DNA of 64,000 bases, from contig PGYA01000008.1 in the NCBI GenBank assembly GCA_002839435.1, forward strand, positions 94,664 through 158,663, read 5' to 3'. The translations under genes and the position numbers were made by a program. A model generated the notes under the pieces. That model saw only the letters and a program-made list of their open reading frames with translations, did no database searches and had not been told where the DNA came from. This DNA comes from Candidatus Riflebacteria bacterium HGW-Riflebacteria-2 (lineage in GTDB: Bacteria; Muiribacteriota; Ozemobacteria; Ozemobacterales; Ozemobacteraceae). Shown piece after piece: positions 24,919-33,553 of the stretch. Position 1 is the first letter of the stretch; each line of letters opens with the position of its first letter.

Positions 24919-25782
24919 TCATTTGCCTGATTTTGCGGGCTTGAGTCTGAGAACGATGTTCTGGTTGAACTTTATATTCTTTTTCAGCTCAACTGGTTGG
25001 AAGTTTTCGGCGACAGCCATTATAGCCACCTCTTCGAGACCGGCAACCGGGTATTCGATCCTGAAAAATCCTAGTTTATCTGTCACTGTCGCGACTTTTT
25101 CGCTGGCAACAAAAGCCCGGGCAAGCGGCCTGCCAGTGACTGCATTGATAATGTGACCTTCCAGACTTTTGGGGTGAAGCTGTCCGATAAAGGCAGCGAC
25201 AAGTTCGGCCATGACTTCCCTGTCGGTAAACCCGGAAGGTTCGTTAAGCTGTTCGGGCATAAAACTGGAGAGTTTGCCCGACATTGCCTCGGCTGGAGAA
25301 TCCTGGTATGCCATGAGTCGCACAAGTTGCCGACCGACATCAGATTCTGGCTTAACCTGGCGCAAAAACAAAACAAGCTTTTGCAGGTAACCGACTGTCT
25401 CTATGTTGCGCAAAAACTCGCAGGGCTTGAATTTAGAATCAGGGTACCCACTCATAATGCCGCAGGAAAGCGTTCGGTACACCCCGAAAAGCTGTTCATC
25501 ATTAAGATCACTGTATTCAGGCAATGCGTCGGGTTGGGCTGCAACTCGACAACTTTCGAGAACTGTCTCAAACATCTGCGCCAACTCCAGCCTTGTGAGA
25601 CGCGGATCAGACGCTTCGAATCTGTAAGCTGGCATGAATACAAGTATTGAAACGAGAACAAATGTCATCAACGCCGGGGCCATTCTTCTTTTCAGAGCAG
25701 AGCGACTGATACGCAGGCGCCGCGCCTTCATTTTCAGAAACCGCAGAAAAGTCGTCAGCACATCTCTTAGAATTCGCGTCAC
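24919..25782 (-). CDS. SLH-like membrane protein with carboxypeptidase-regulatory-like domain
   Basis: The 287-residue protein has a basic N-terminus and a membrane segment (about 35-53). Residues about 85-130 (SDLNDEQLFGVYRTLSCGIMSGYPDSKFKPCEFL) resemble a degenerate SLH repeat. The last 80 residues (GHIINAVTGRPLARAFVASEKVATVTDKLGFF in part) match a carboxypeptidase-regulatory-like beta-sandwich. It probably sits in the envelope and binds wall polymer. The GTG start overlaps the stop of the AMIN/STN gene by four bases, with AGGAG ten bases upstream. Confidence 0.7.
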   Translation of the reverse strand: MTRILRDVLTTFLRFLKMKARRLRISRSALKRRMAPALMTFVLVSILVFMPAYRFEASDPRLTRLELAQMFETVLESCRVAAQPDALPEYSDLNDEQLFGVYRTLSCGIMSGYPDSKFKPCEFLRNIETVGYLQKLVLFLRQVKPESDVGRQLVRLMAYQDSPAEAMSGKLSSFMPEQLNEPSGFTDREVMAELVAAFIGQLHPKSLEGHIINAVTGRPLARAFVASEKVATVTDKLGFFRIEYPVAGLEEVAIMAVAENFQPVELKKNIKFNQNIVLRLKPAKSGK

Positions 25783-26531
25783 TGCAGAAGATCTCCTGAA
25801 TATGCGTAAATTCTTGGCTTTTCAGAATCACGCGGCAAAATGTGCCATACCGGCCCACGACGGAATAGATCCAGATCGCAGGCCTGAGCGATGCGCTTGA
25901 TAGCTTCGACCGGGCTGTCAGACTGAATTTCAAGCGTAAACTTCTCGGGCAGTTTTCCCGAAATCTCTATCTGCAAACCGGCAGTATCGGCCAGCTCATT
26001 TATAACCGGCAGCAGTTGAGCATCATGCAGGCTGATCACAACTGGGGCATACTTTTCTTCGGCCGGACTGAGAAGAAAATCTGGCTCAATCAATACAGGA
26101 GCGGACATGGCAGTTTTTTCAGCAATTCTGACAATGACATCACAACCACGGTAGCGAATAGAAGCAAGACACCCCGACCTGAGATACAGCCGAACCCTTG
26201 CGGTGCCATTGCCTTGTGGCAAGTCGGTGACATAACCAAGCCGCAGATCCCGGCCGGCAAAAGCTTTGTCAATCAGCGATTCGGCAATCGCAACACCTTT
26301 AAAATCAAGAGTAAGACATTTGTCTTCGCCAGAAAACGAGGCGACGGGCCTGTTTTTATCAGTCAAAGAAACAACTATGCCGGTTTCGTTTTCACCTTCT
26401 TCAACTGCAATATCGCTTATGCCGCTTAAACCACTGCCGGCACTGGCCAGGCGCCAACTCAAAGCGAACAGCAGAACGACCAGGTAAAACATATAAACCA
26501 GCCGTCGTGTTTTTTTGCTGATATTATTCAT
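25779..26531 (-). CDS. AMIN/STN-like secretin-related periplasmic protein
   Basis: The 250-residue protein has a signal anchor (about 10-30), then an AMIN-like beta domain (about 35-135; LTLDFKGVAIAESL) and an STN-like domain (about 160-235; VISLHDAQLLPVINELADTAG and SPVEAIKRIAQ). These two domains occur at the N-terminus of PilQ-type secretins, but the secretin ring is absent. It may bind peptidoglycan through AMIN. It lies in the middle of a three-gene overlapping cassette with SLH-like proteins. Confidence 0.72.
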   Translation of the reverse strand: MNNISKKTRRLVYMFYLVVLLFALSWRLASAGSGLSGISDIAVEEGENETGIVVSLTDKNRPVASFSGEDKCLTLDFKGVAIAESLIDKAFAGRDLRLGYVTDLPQGNGTARVRLYLRSGCLASIRYRGCDVIVRIAEKTAMSAPVLIEPDFLLSPAEEKYAPVVISLHDAQLLPVINELADTAGLQIEISGKLPEKFTLEIQSDSPVEAIKRIAQACDLDLFRRGPVWHILPRDSEKPRIYAYSGDLLQ

Positions 26532-26997
26532 TTATATAGGTGAGCAGGCACCGCTCAAGCATAGAAAATGCGGCCAGACGTGTATGATCGATAAGTATCG
26601 TCGAAGAAAATCCGCAGGAATCATCGGCAAAATTTTGCAAACGCAAAAGCATTGCCCGGCCAGAGACTTCTTTGTCTGAGCTGAACCTGGCAGATTCTGG
26701 AATAACCCGGCCAAGATGGTCGCCAATACGTTGCAGCGCGTGATTCCAGTCTTCAGCGGATATTTTTTCGAACGGGGCAAAGCGCATGCCAGAATGTGGT
26801 TTGATGGCGTCAATAAGTAGCATCTGCCGGCACATCTGATATGCCGGATGATCCAGCGCGATATCTTTGAATACATTGTCTGCTGCCATGGCACTTCTGC
26901 TGTTCCAGAGAGCAATGAATGTAACAGAAACGGCAAACAGTAATAGAGCCATAGCAAAAAACAAGTATTGGCCATATCTGATTTTAACTATCTGCAT
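26524..26997 (-). CDS. Small membrane-anchored SLH-like protein
   Basis: The 157-residue protein has a signal anchor (about 12-32), then NVFKDIALDHPAYQMCRQM, which resembles the first half of an SLH repeat, and RFAPFEKISAEDWNHAL in the place of the second half. The rest is helical and unrecognised. Its stop overlaps the next gene by eight bases. It is the first gene of the envelope cassette 24919-26997. Confidence 0.65.
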   Translation of the reverse strand: MQIVKIRYGQYLFFAMALLLFAVSVTFIALWNSRSAMAADNVFKDIALDHPAYQMCRQMLLIDAIKPHSGMRFAPFEKISAEDWNHALQRIGDHLGRVIPESARFSSDKEVSGRAMLLRLQNFADDSCGFSSTILIDHTRLAAFSMLERCLLTYINE

Positions 26998-27144
26998 TTA
27001 ATGTGTATCGACAAAAATACTCGCCTTACTTATTAAATATGTACGGTGAAGTGCCGAAGATTTTAATCGACTATTAGCGCGTGTTATGCTAAAATCGCCA
27101 GATTATAGCACGACAGAGAATCTACTGGGGTACACCAAGGGCCG

Positions 27145-29073
27145 ATGACACCGTTCCGTAAGATATTTTTCATTCTAACAGATATAATCTGCATAGCTTT
27201 TTCGCTTGTGGCTGCTATCTGGCTCAAATTCGACCATCTCCAGCCACAGCACATTCAATACCTGCTTTTCATTATTCCGATTCTTACACCGGTTGGTCTG
27301 GCATGCTTCTGGTTCATGGGTCTCTATAACCGCACACTGCGTTTTACTTCGCTTCCCGATATGGTTGCAGTATTCACAGCTGTAACGACCTATTCGATGC
27401 TTAAAATCGGTTCAATTTATTTCACCCAGAGTTTTGCCAATTTCAGTGCAGTATTTGTAATCGACTGGATGCTCTCTCTCATTCTGGTCGGCAGCAGTCG
27501 AATTGCACCAAGAGTTGCTTTGAGCGTTCTTGAGGCAAGTCCACTCCGCGGCTGGCTGTTTAACAAAACCTCACAAAAGTCAAAACGTGTTCTCATCATC
27601 GGAGCCGGACAGGCTGGCGAAGGCATTTTGCGTGAGATAAGACGCAACGTTAATCTGCCGATCAACGTCGTAGGGCTCATTGATGACAGCCTCAAGAAAC
27701 ATAACCAGATCATTCACGGCGTTCAGGTTCTTGGTGGCAGCGACAAGATAGGCAGTGTAGTTAAAGAGCACAGCGTCGATGAAATCATTATTGCGATACC
27801 TTCAGCCTCAGGACAGGAGCTCAGACGCATCATCAAACTCTGCCAGGATACCAGAGTAAGGTTCAAAACACTGCCCGGACTACAGGACATCATCGCCGGG
27901 AAACTGGTCAGCCTGCAGCTGAGAGATATTGCTATCGAAGATCTTCTGCGCCGACCACCGGCAGAAATAAATCTTGCTGAAATCGCGGCCTATGTGACCA
28001 GCAAGGTTGTTATGGTAACCGGCGCAGGCGGCAGCATCGGCAGCGAAATCTGCCGGCAGATCCTGCCATTTCAGCCATCCAAGCTGATACTTCTCGGCCA
28101 TGGCGAGAACAGCATCTTTAAGACCAACCAGGATCTGCACGGCGACGAAAATCTCGGTAATATCGCGCTTATTCCGGTAATTGCTGACATTCAGGATCGC
28201 GAAAAGATCGCCAGCCTGTTTAACACCTACCGTCCCGACATAGTCTTTCATGCGGCCGCGCACAAACATGTGCCCCTGATGGAACTCAACCCTGAAGAAG
28301 CCGTAAAAAACAACGTGCTGGGCACCCGCAATCTGGTAGACGCTTCTCATAATACCAAGGTTGAAAGATTTGTCATGATCTCGACCGATAAGGCCGTAAA
28401 CCCGACCTCTATCATGGGTGCGAGCAAGCGTGTCGCCGAAAAAATTCTCAAATGCTATGCCCGCCGAAGTCAGACCAGATTCGTCGCAGTCCGCTTTGGT
28501 AACGTTCTCGGCAGCCGCGGCAGCGTTATTCCGCTCTTCAAAGAACAGATAGAAAAGGGCGGCCCGATTACCATCACCCATCCCAAGATGATCCGTTATT
28601 TCATGACCATTCCCGAAGCCAGCAAGCTGGTCATTCAGGCCGGTTCTTATGGCAAGGGCGGCGAAGTATTCATTCTCGATATGGGTGAGCCTGTGCGCAT
28701 TATCGATCTCGCCGAAGATCTCATAAGGCTTTCGGGCCTCGAAGTTGGCAAAGATATCGAGATCAGGTTCACCGGTATAAGACCGGGCGAAAAGCTTTAC
28801 GAAGAGCTGCTTACAGCCTCAGAAGGCATTACTGCCACGCGTAACCGCAAGATTTTTATCGCAAGACCAGAAGAGGTCGATGAAGCTGCGCTGATGACTC
28901 AGGTCGAGCGACTGGAAGCGGCAGCCAGAAATGGCAAGATACGCGGTATTCTCAGAGGTTTCCAGGAAATAGTACCTTCATTCGCCCCGAATCGTGACAT
29001 GATTTATAACGACCGCCAGATTCGTGAAGACAAAAGCCAGTTACAGCAGCACCCACAGTTACGGGTAATCTGA
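27145..29073 (+). CDS. FlaA1/CapD/PglF-type nucleotide-sugar 4,6-dehydratase
   Basis: The 642-residue membrane enzyme has four N-terminal membrane segments (within 1-110), a CoA-binding-like Rossmann region (about 148-270; VLIIGAGQAGEGIL) and an extended SDR domain from about 288. NAD binds at TGAGGSIGSE (292-301). STDKAVNPTSIMGASKR carries the dehydratase active-site pattern of this family, where Met replaces the usual SDR Tyr. It likely converts UDP-GlcNAc to a 4-keto-6-deoxy sugar for surface glycan. The gene is monocistronic. Confidence 0.92.
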   Translation: MTPFRKIFFILTDIICIAFSLVAAIWLKFDHLQPQHIQYLLFIIPILTPVGLACFWFMGLYNRTLRFTSLPDMVAVFTAVTTYSMLKIGSIYFTQSFANFSAVFVIDWMLSLILVGSSRIAPRVALSVLEASPLRGWLFNKTSQKSKRVLIIGAGQAGEGILREIRRNVNLPINVVGLIDDSLKKHNQIIHGVQVLGGSDKIGSVVKEHSVDEIIIAIPSASGQELRRIIKLCQDTRVRFKTLPGLQDIIAGKLVSLQLRDIAIEDLLRRPPAEINLAEIAAYVTSKVVMVTGAGGSIGSEICRQILPFQPSKLILLGHGENSIFKTNQDLHGDENLGNIALIPVIADIQDREKIASLFNTYRPDIVFHAAAHKHVPLMELNPEEAVKNNVLGTRNLVDASHNTKVERFVMISTDKAVNPTSIMGASKRVAEKILKCYARRSQTRFVAVRFGNVLGSRGSVIPLFKEQIEKGGPITITHPKMIRYFMTIPEASKLVIQAGSYGKGGEVFILDMGEPVRIIDLAEDLIRLSGLEVGKDIEIRFTGIRPGEKLYEELLTASEGITATRNRKIFIARPEEVDEAALMTQVERLEAAARNGKIRGILRGFQEIVPSFAPNRDMIYNDRQIREDKSQLQQHPQLRVI

Positions 29074-29103
29074 CAAAGCCAACAGCCAACTGAATAGAAA
29101 AAA

Positions 29104-30897
29104 TCAGCTCTTGTCCTTGTCGTCGCCAGAAACTGGCGGATAAGGCTGCGAAGAAGGCTTTTCAGACAGCTGATCAGGTGTCTTGTGCGCCATTACCGGT
29201 GGGTAAGGCTGGCTTTCAAGTTTCTTTTCATCTTTCAGCTCATGGGCAGCCATTGGCGGATAAGGCTGTCCTTCGAGCTCATGAACGGTTTCGGCAGTCT
29301 CTTTTATTTCGGTACCGTCATCGATGAGAACCATGTCGTCAGTTTCTTCGACCTTTTCAAAATACTGGAAAAGCTTGCGGTCAAAGGCTTTCAAAAAGGC
29401 TTCGACGCATATGGGGTCGAACTGCTTGCCTGAAAATTTCTTGAGTTCGCCGATAGCGGTCTTAACGGTAAGACCCTTGCGATAGGGGCGGTTGGTTGTC
29501 ATCGCATCAAAAGCGTCGGCCACACAGATAATACGACCAGCCAGCGGGATATCTTCGCCGACCAGATGATCGGGATAACCCCTGCCATCGTAATATTCAT
29601 GATGATGCAGCACTCCAGGAATCTTATCGGCCAGAAAATCAACCGGACGCAGAATCTTGGCACCAATAGCAGGATGTTTCTTGATAATGGCGTATTCTTC
29701 ATCGGTAAGTCGACCCGGTTTCCTGATAATGCTGTCTTTAATACCGATCTTGCCGACATCGTGAAGAAGACCAGCATAGCGTATATCTTCTATTTCTTTG
29801 GCTGGCAGATTCATCTCTTCAGCGATAGCAACCGAATACTGTGTTACCCGGCGCGAATGCCCCTGAGTATAAGGATCTTTGGCGTCAATCGCAGTAGCGA
29901 GAACTTCAATGGTAGAAAGATAAACCTTTTGAATATTCTCGTAGAGGCGGGCGTTTTCGATTGATGACACAGCCTGATTGGCCATATTCTCGAGCATTTC
30001 GAGGTCATGATCGTTAAACGGAATTGTACCGGTACGGTTAAGAACCTGCAAAACCCCGATGACCTTATCTTTAAGGCGCATTGGCACACAGATCATCGAG
30101 CGCGTAACAAAGCCTGATTTTTTGTCGGCGCCCTTGAAAAATCTCGGATCTTTCTCTGTGTCAGGGACAATGATAGGCTTATTGTTCTGGGCGCACCAAC
30201 CGGCCAGACCTGTACCCATGGGCAGTCTGATCTCCTGGAGTTTGGCGCCGACATTTGGATCGCCCGACACAATGTGAAAATACAGCTCGTGTGTCTGTTC
30301 GTCAATGAGGTAAACAGTTGAGGTTTCGCAGCGCATGACCTTGGTGGCCGTGCTCATGATCTTCGTCAGCAATTCGCGCAGGTCAAGAGTTGAGCTTACA
30401 ACGCGTCCCACTTCGAGCAACGCGCCCATTTCTTCCATGCGAAGTTGAACGAGTTCTATTTCCAGGAAAGTATTTATCGAAGTCGCGGCCAGATCGCGAA
30501 ACGCTTCAGCCGAGACAGACAATTTCGCTTCGTACTCCGGCATTATCAACATGCCAAGCACATCGTCATCTGAGCCAAGTGGCGTCAAATGATAGGTTTC
30601 ACCATCTTCGTCAGCGACTGTTTGTGCGTCTATTTTTCCATGCCCGAGTTTATCACGGGTAAATGCCACACATTGGCAGCCGAGGCTTTTGTCACTGAGA
30701 CCGTCGTTGTACCTTATTCTGGTCAACTGCGCCGAAGGGTCGTAAAATATAACTCCAAGCCCGGGCCGACCGAATAGATCTCGCGAGGTGCAGCTGAGAA
30801 CACGCAGAATGCTGTCGGTATTCTTTCCACACGAAAGAATCTGCTTCTGCGCTTCATACAGCAATTGCTGATGCGATGCTGTCAATGTTTCAGCCAC
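29104..30897 (-). CDS. GAF-GAF-HD-GYP phosphodiesterase with QPYPP repeats
   Basis: This soluble 597-residue protein has two GAF domains (about 15-150 and 165-320) and an HD-GYP domain (about 330-500) with HDVGKIGIKD and HHEYYDGRGYP; the 52-residue distance between them is normal. It should hydrolyse cyclic di-GMP. The C-terminal 80 residues are unusual: three copies of a QPYPP[M/V] motif separated by charged linkers, probably disordered and perhaps a binding site for a proline-recognising partner. It is convergent with the dehydratase gene and stands alone. Confidence 0.92.
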   Translation of the reverse strand: MAETLTASHQQLLYEAQKQILSCGKNTDSILRVLSCTSRDLFGRPGLGVIFYDPSAQLTRIRYNDGLSDKSLGCQCVAFTRDKLGHGKIDAQTVADEDGETYHLTPLGSDDDVLGMLIMPEYEAKLSVSAEAFRDLAATSINTFLEIELVQLRMEEMGALLEVGRVVSSTLDLRELLTKIMSTATKVMRCETSTVYLIDEQTHELYFHIVSGDPNVGAKLQEIRLPMGTGLAGWCAQNNKPIIVPDTEKDPRFFKGADKKSGFVTRSMICVPMRLKDKVIGVLQVLNRTGTIPFNDHDLEMLENMANQAVSSIENARLYENIQKVYLSTIEVLATAIDAKDPYTQGHSRRVTQYSVAIAEEMNLPAKEIEDIRYAGLLHDVGKIGIKDSIIRKPGRLTDEEYAIIKKHPAIGAKILRPVDFLADKIPGVLHHHEYYDGRGYPDHLVGEDIPLAGRIICVADAFDAMTTNRPYRKGLTVKTAIGELKKFSGKQFDPICVEAFLKAFDRKLFQYFEKVEETDDMVLIDDGTEIKETAETVHELEGQPYPPMAAHELKDEKKLESQPYPPVMAHKTPDQLSEKPSSQPYPPVSGDDKDKS

Positions 30898-30951
30898 TTT
30901 AGCCCGTTAACTCCTTATATTTTTTAACCATCATCAGCGTGGAACGATCTG

Positions 30952-31737
30952 TCAAAATTCAAATGTATCACTCATAAACTTTTGCGCTTTTCCGTCGGTG
31001 TCAAGCCACAATAATGTAAAATCACACCGCCAAGCTCCCCAGCCGGGCTGAGACAATACCGGCACTCTTTCAATTTTCCGTTTCCACCAGATGTCTGGGG
31101 CAAGCCCGGCAATCGAACCACGGCAGGCGGCATTTCCTGCTTCCGGCTGAAAAAACGAGCCATCTGACCTGATTTCGCAAGCCGACGACATAGCGCCGCC
31201 ACCACTGCAAAACCAGCTTATCTGATGACCTGAGTTCTCGTATTTCCATGCAAGAGCCCTTTTATAGTCGAAATCGTTGCCGTGTACATTTATTAATACG
31301 GGAAAACTGTCGCTTTTGTTCCCGAAAAAATCTTCCAACACTACATGTGCAGGCTCGACCGGGATTCTTCCGCTTCCGTCGAGAACGCTGACAACCCAGA
31401 CCGGCTTAGAACAATTGTCAAGAAGCAACGCCCCCTGCCCCGGCGAAGTTGCCGGCAGATTTAAAGGCCTGACGACAGGCCAGCGCCCTGATCCGACGAG
31501 CGAGCGGGCAGCACCCCGGGCAATAGCCTGTTCACCAGGGAAAACCAGATCGATTCCACTTTCAAAGAGCACTTCGACCTGAGAGTCAAGCCTCGCAGCA
31601 TTGGCAAACAGACCGCCGGTATTGCACATTACAATGCAACCGTTGCCAGCCAAAGCCCTGACAGCATCGACAAGCTTGCGAAGCTGCTGTGAAGCGACTT
31701 CGTGCTGAAAAACGCCCAAAAAAGCAAAGACTGGCAT
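30952..31737 (-). CDS. Degenerate YmdB-family protein (probable pseudo-phosphodiesterase)
   Basis: The protein has about 261 residues. The ATG at 31737 is chosen over a TTG six bases earlier. The middle and end follow the YmdB/TIGR00282 metallophosphoesterase pattern: VRPLNLPATSPGQGALLL, VLINVHGNDFDYKRALAWKYENSGHQISW, and a late IERVPVL. The metal ligands are mostly gone: the N-terminal Asp, the Glu-Asn pair, the GNH motif (here GEQ) and the His-x-His (here GGG) are all replaced; only the His of NVHGN remains. It may therefore be a non-catalytic relative. It has no ribosome binding site and a promoter right before the start. Confidence 0.72.
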   Translation of the reverse strand: MPVFAFLGVFQHEVASQQLRKLVDAVRALAGNGCIVMCNTGGLFANAARLDSQVEVLFESGIDLVFPGEQAIARGAARSLVGSGRWPVVRPLNLPATSPGQGALLLDNCSKPVWVVSVLDGSGRIPVEPAHVVLEDFFGNKSDSFPVLINVHGNDFDYKRALAWKYENSGHQISWFCSGGGAMSSACEIRSDGSFFQPEAGNAACRGSIAGLAPDIWWKRKIERVPVLSQPGWGAWRCDFTLLWLDTDGKAQKFMSDTFEF

Positions 31738-31746
31738 AAGCAATTT

Positions 31747-31775
31747 ATTTTATCACATAGCCAGTCTGACCACAA
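31747..31775 (-). promoter_or_regulatory. Promoter of the YmdB-like gene
   Basis: On the minus strand TTGTGG (31770-31775), a 17-bp spacer and TAAAAT (31747-31752) place the transcription start near 31740, about three bases before the ATG. The message is probably leaderless. Confidence 0.55.
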
Positions 31776-31917
31776 CAAAAACCATGGTAATAATTTATTA
31801 TTGCGTATGTTTATCTTCTGCACGCCTCGGTCAGTTGAATTAAGCGCGAAAAGCGCGGGGCGCACTAATTATTCTGACGACTAAACGCATACTAGATAGC
31901 AATTACAGGAGCATAGA

Positions 31918-33426
31918 TCAATAATGACTGATCCAGGAAAAATGCAGACTCTTCTCTTCGATGTTGTTGCTGGTAAATGTGTCATGCTCTTCACTACCCA
32001 GCTGAAAAGCCAGTTCTAGAGAATTCGCCGGTGACAATGCCTTTTCAACTCCAATTCGCCAATTTTTTCGGCTATGGCTCGAATAGAGTTCATCTTCGAA
32101 ATCGGGATATTCGCGATCGATAAACTCAGTTTTCATTCTGAATTTAACCGTATCAGTGATCAGGTAATCCCAGCCTAACAGTATACGCATTTCATTTTCG
32201 TCGGGGTACAAGAAACGCTGGACGTCATACTTCCGCCACAAGCCTGAAAGAACGACGCTGGCACGCGACCGACCAGCCGAGTAAAGTCCTTCATAGGTCA
32301 GCGAATTGATCTTGAAATCTTCTTCTGCGACAGCCTGATGATTAAACATCTCATTGATAAAGGTGAAAGTCTGCGTCATGTTCTCTGAATAATCGTAATC
32401 AGCCGCCAGCGATAAAAAGTTGGCCGTATGATCGTGTAGAAAATACGCACCAGACTCACGCTGGTAATCGACCTTGCGATAAGTATCACGCAGACGCAGA
32501 GTGAGGTCGTCGGCAATCTCATAAGCGGTCTCAAATCCTCCGGCAACCTGGTTATAGCTGTTATCAATGCGCGTACGATCCCGCGAAGAAAAGTCGGCAA
32601 AAACCTTTAGAAAAAGGTCGCCACGTGTCTTATGTCTTATGTATTTAGCGCGCGGGTCTTCGTCGCGGGGATTTGCAACATAGTCGGTATAGTAATCAAC
32701 TGCCTTGCGGGCTGCCATACCATTGGGAAACGATGCGAAGTAACTGCGCTCACCACGACTCGAATTAGCTACCGCCGTATATTTGTGACGACCGGGAATG
32801 AGCGACACAATCTCAAAACCGCCGCGCGCTTCTCGATAATCGGCATCGAGATCTTCTTCGAATTGACGCTCTTCATAACTGCCAAGAAGATTAAAGCAAG
32901 TGCGCTGCGAAAATTCGTGGCTGAGCAGAGCGCTTCCGAGATTAGATCTGAAACCATAATTCTCGATTTCGGGGATATCGAGATAACGGTTATGAAAGTC
33001 GAACTGAAAGTAATCGTGATCTCCGGCAGCGATACCCCAGACCAAGTTGAGATGATGATCGAGTTCGCGATATTTAAAAGATGAATAGTCACGACTGAGA
33101 ACATCTTCTTTGTTATAGTGCAGGTAATTGAGCCTCTCTCTGATGTCAAGAAAGTGTGTTTCGTTGAGATCGCCATTAACAGCCAACGACAGATCACTGC
33201 GACTGCCAAAAAAGGTCTTGTCATACTGGCGATTGGTAACTGTTGGTGTAAGTGAAGCCGGGTCATAAACATTTTCATACCAGTCCCGCCTGGTGCTGTC
33301 GATAACCGAGCGGGAGTCATAGTCAAGAACCAGCTTAAAAGTGTCGTCAGCAGCAGATAGCGCCATTGCCGGCAAAAGGAATGCCAGCACCAGGGCCGCT
33401 CTGAACTGTTTTAAAACTCGTTTCAT
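31918..33426 (-). CDS. Outer-membrane beta-barrel protein of unknown function
   Basis: This is a protein of about 502 residues with a signal peptide (MKRVLKQFRAALVLAFLLPA; cleavage near ALSAA). The rest alternates charged and aromatic residues in strand-like blocks and ends LHFSWISHY, typical of a porin-like barrel. No SLH domain or plug is seen. The ATG at 33426 begins the signal peptide; the frame extends 30 codons further upstream without sense. It is divergent from the sigma-54 activator gene. Confidence 0.78.
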   Translation of the reverse strand: MKRVLKQFRAALVLAFLLPAMALSAADDTFKLVLDYDSRSVIDSTRRDWYENVYDPASLTPTVTNRQYDKTFFGSRSDLSLAVNGDLNETHFLDIRERLNYLHYNKEDVLSRDYSSFKYRELDHHLNLVWGIAAGDHDYFQFDFHNRYLDIPEIENYGFRSNLGSALLSHEFSQRTCFNLLGSYEERQFEEDLDADYREARGGFEIVSLIPGRHKYTAVANSSRGERSYFASFPNGMAARKAVDYYTDYVANPRDEDPRAKYIRHKTRGDLFLKVFADFSSRDRTRIDNSYNQVAGGFETAYEIADDLTLRLRDTYRKVDYQRESGAYFLHDHTANFLSLAADYDYSENMTQTFTFINEMFNHQAVAEEDFKINSLTYEGLYSAGRSRASVVLSGLWRKYDVQRFLYPDENEMRILLGWDYLITDTVKFRMKTEFIDREYPDFEDELYSSHSRKNWRIGVEKALSPANSLELAFQLGSEEHDTFTSNNIEEKSLHFSWISHY

Positions 33427-33515
33427 CAGATGCTTTCTTTCGAATCTGAAACTGACAGAATATACTCTGCCGCATCTATATTCGGCAGAAATAAGCAAAG
33501 CATGAACAGAAAGCA

Positions 33516-33545
33516 TTGAAAAATGTCGCGGCTAAATTGTATATT
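33516..33545 (+). promoter_or_regulatory. Promoter of the sigma-54 activator gene
   Basis: TTGAAA (33516-33521), an 18-bp spacer and TATATT (33540-33545) place the start of transcription near 33552, two bases before the ATG. There is no ribosome binding site, so translation is probably leaderless. Confidence 0.55.
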
Positions 33546-33553
33546 CCCAGAAT

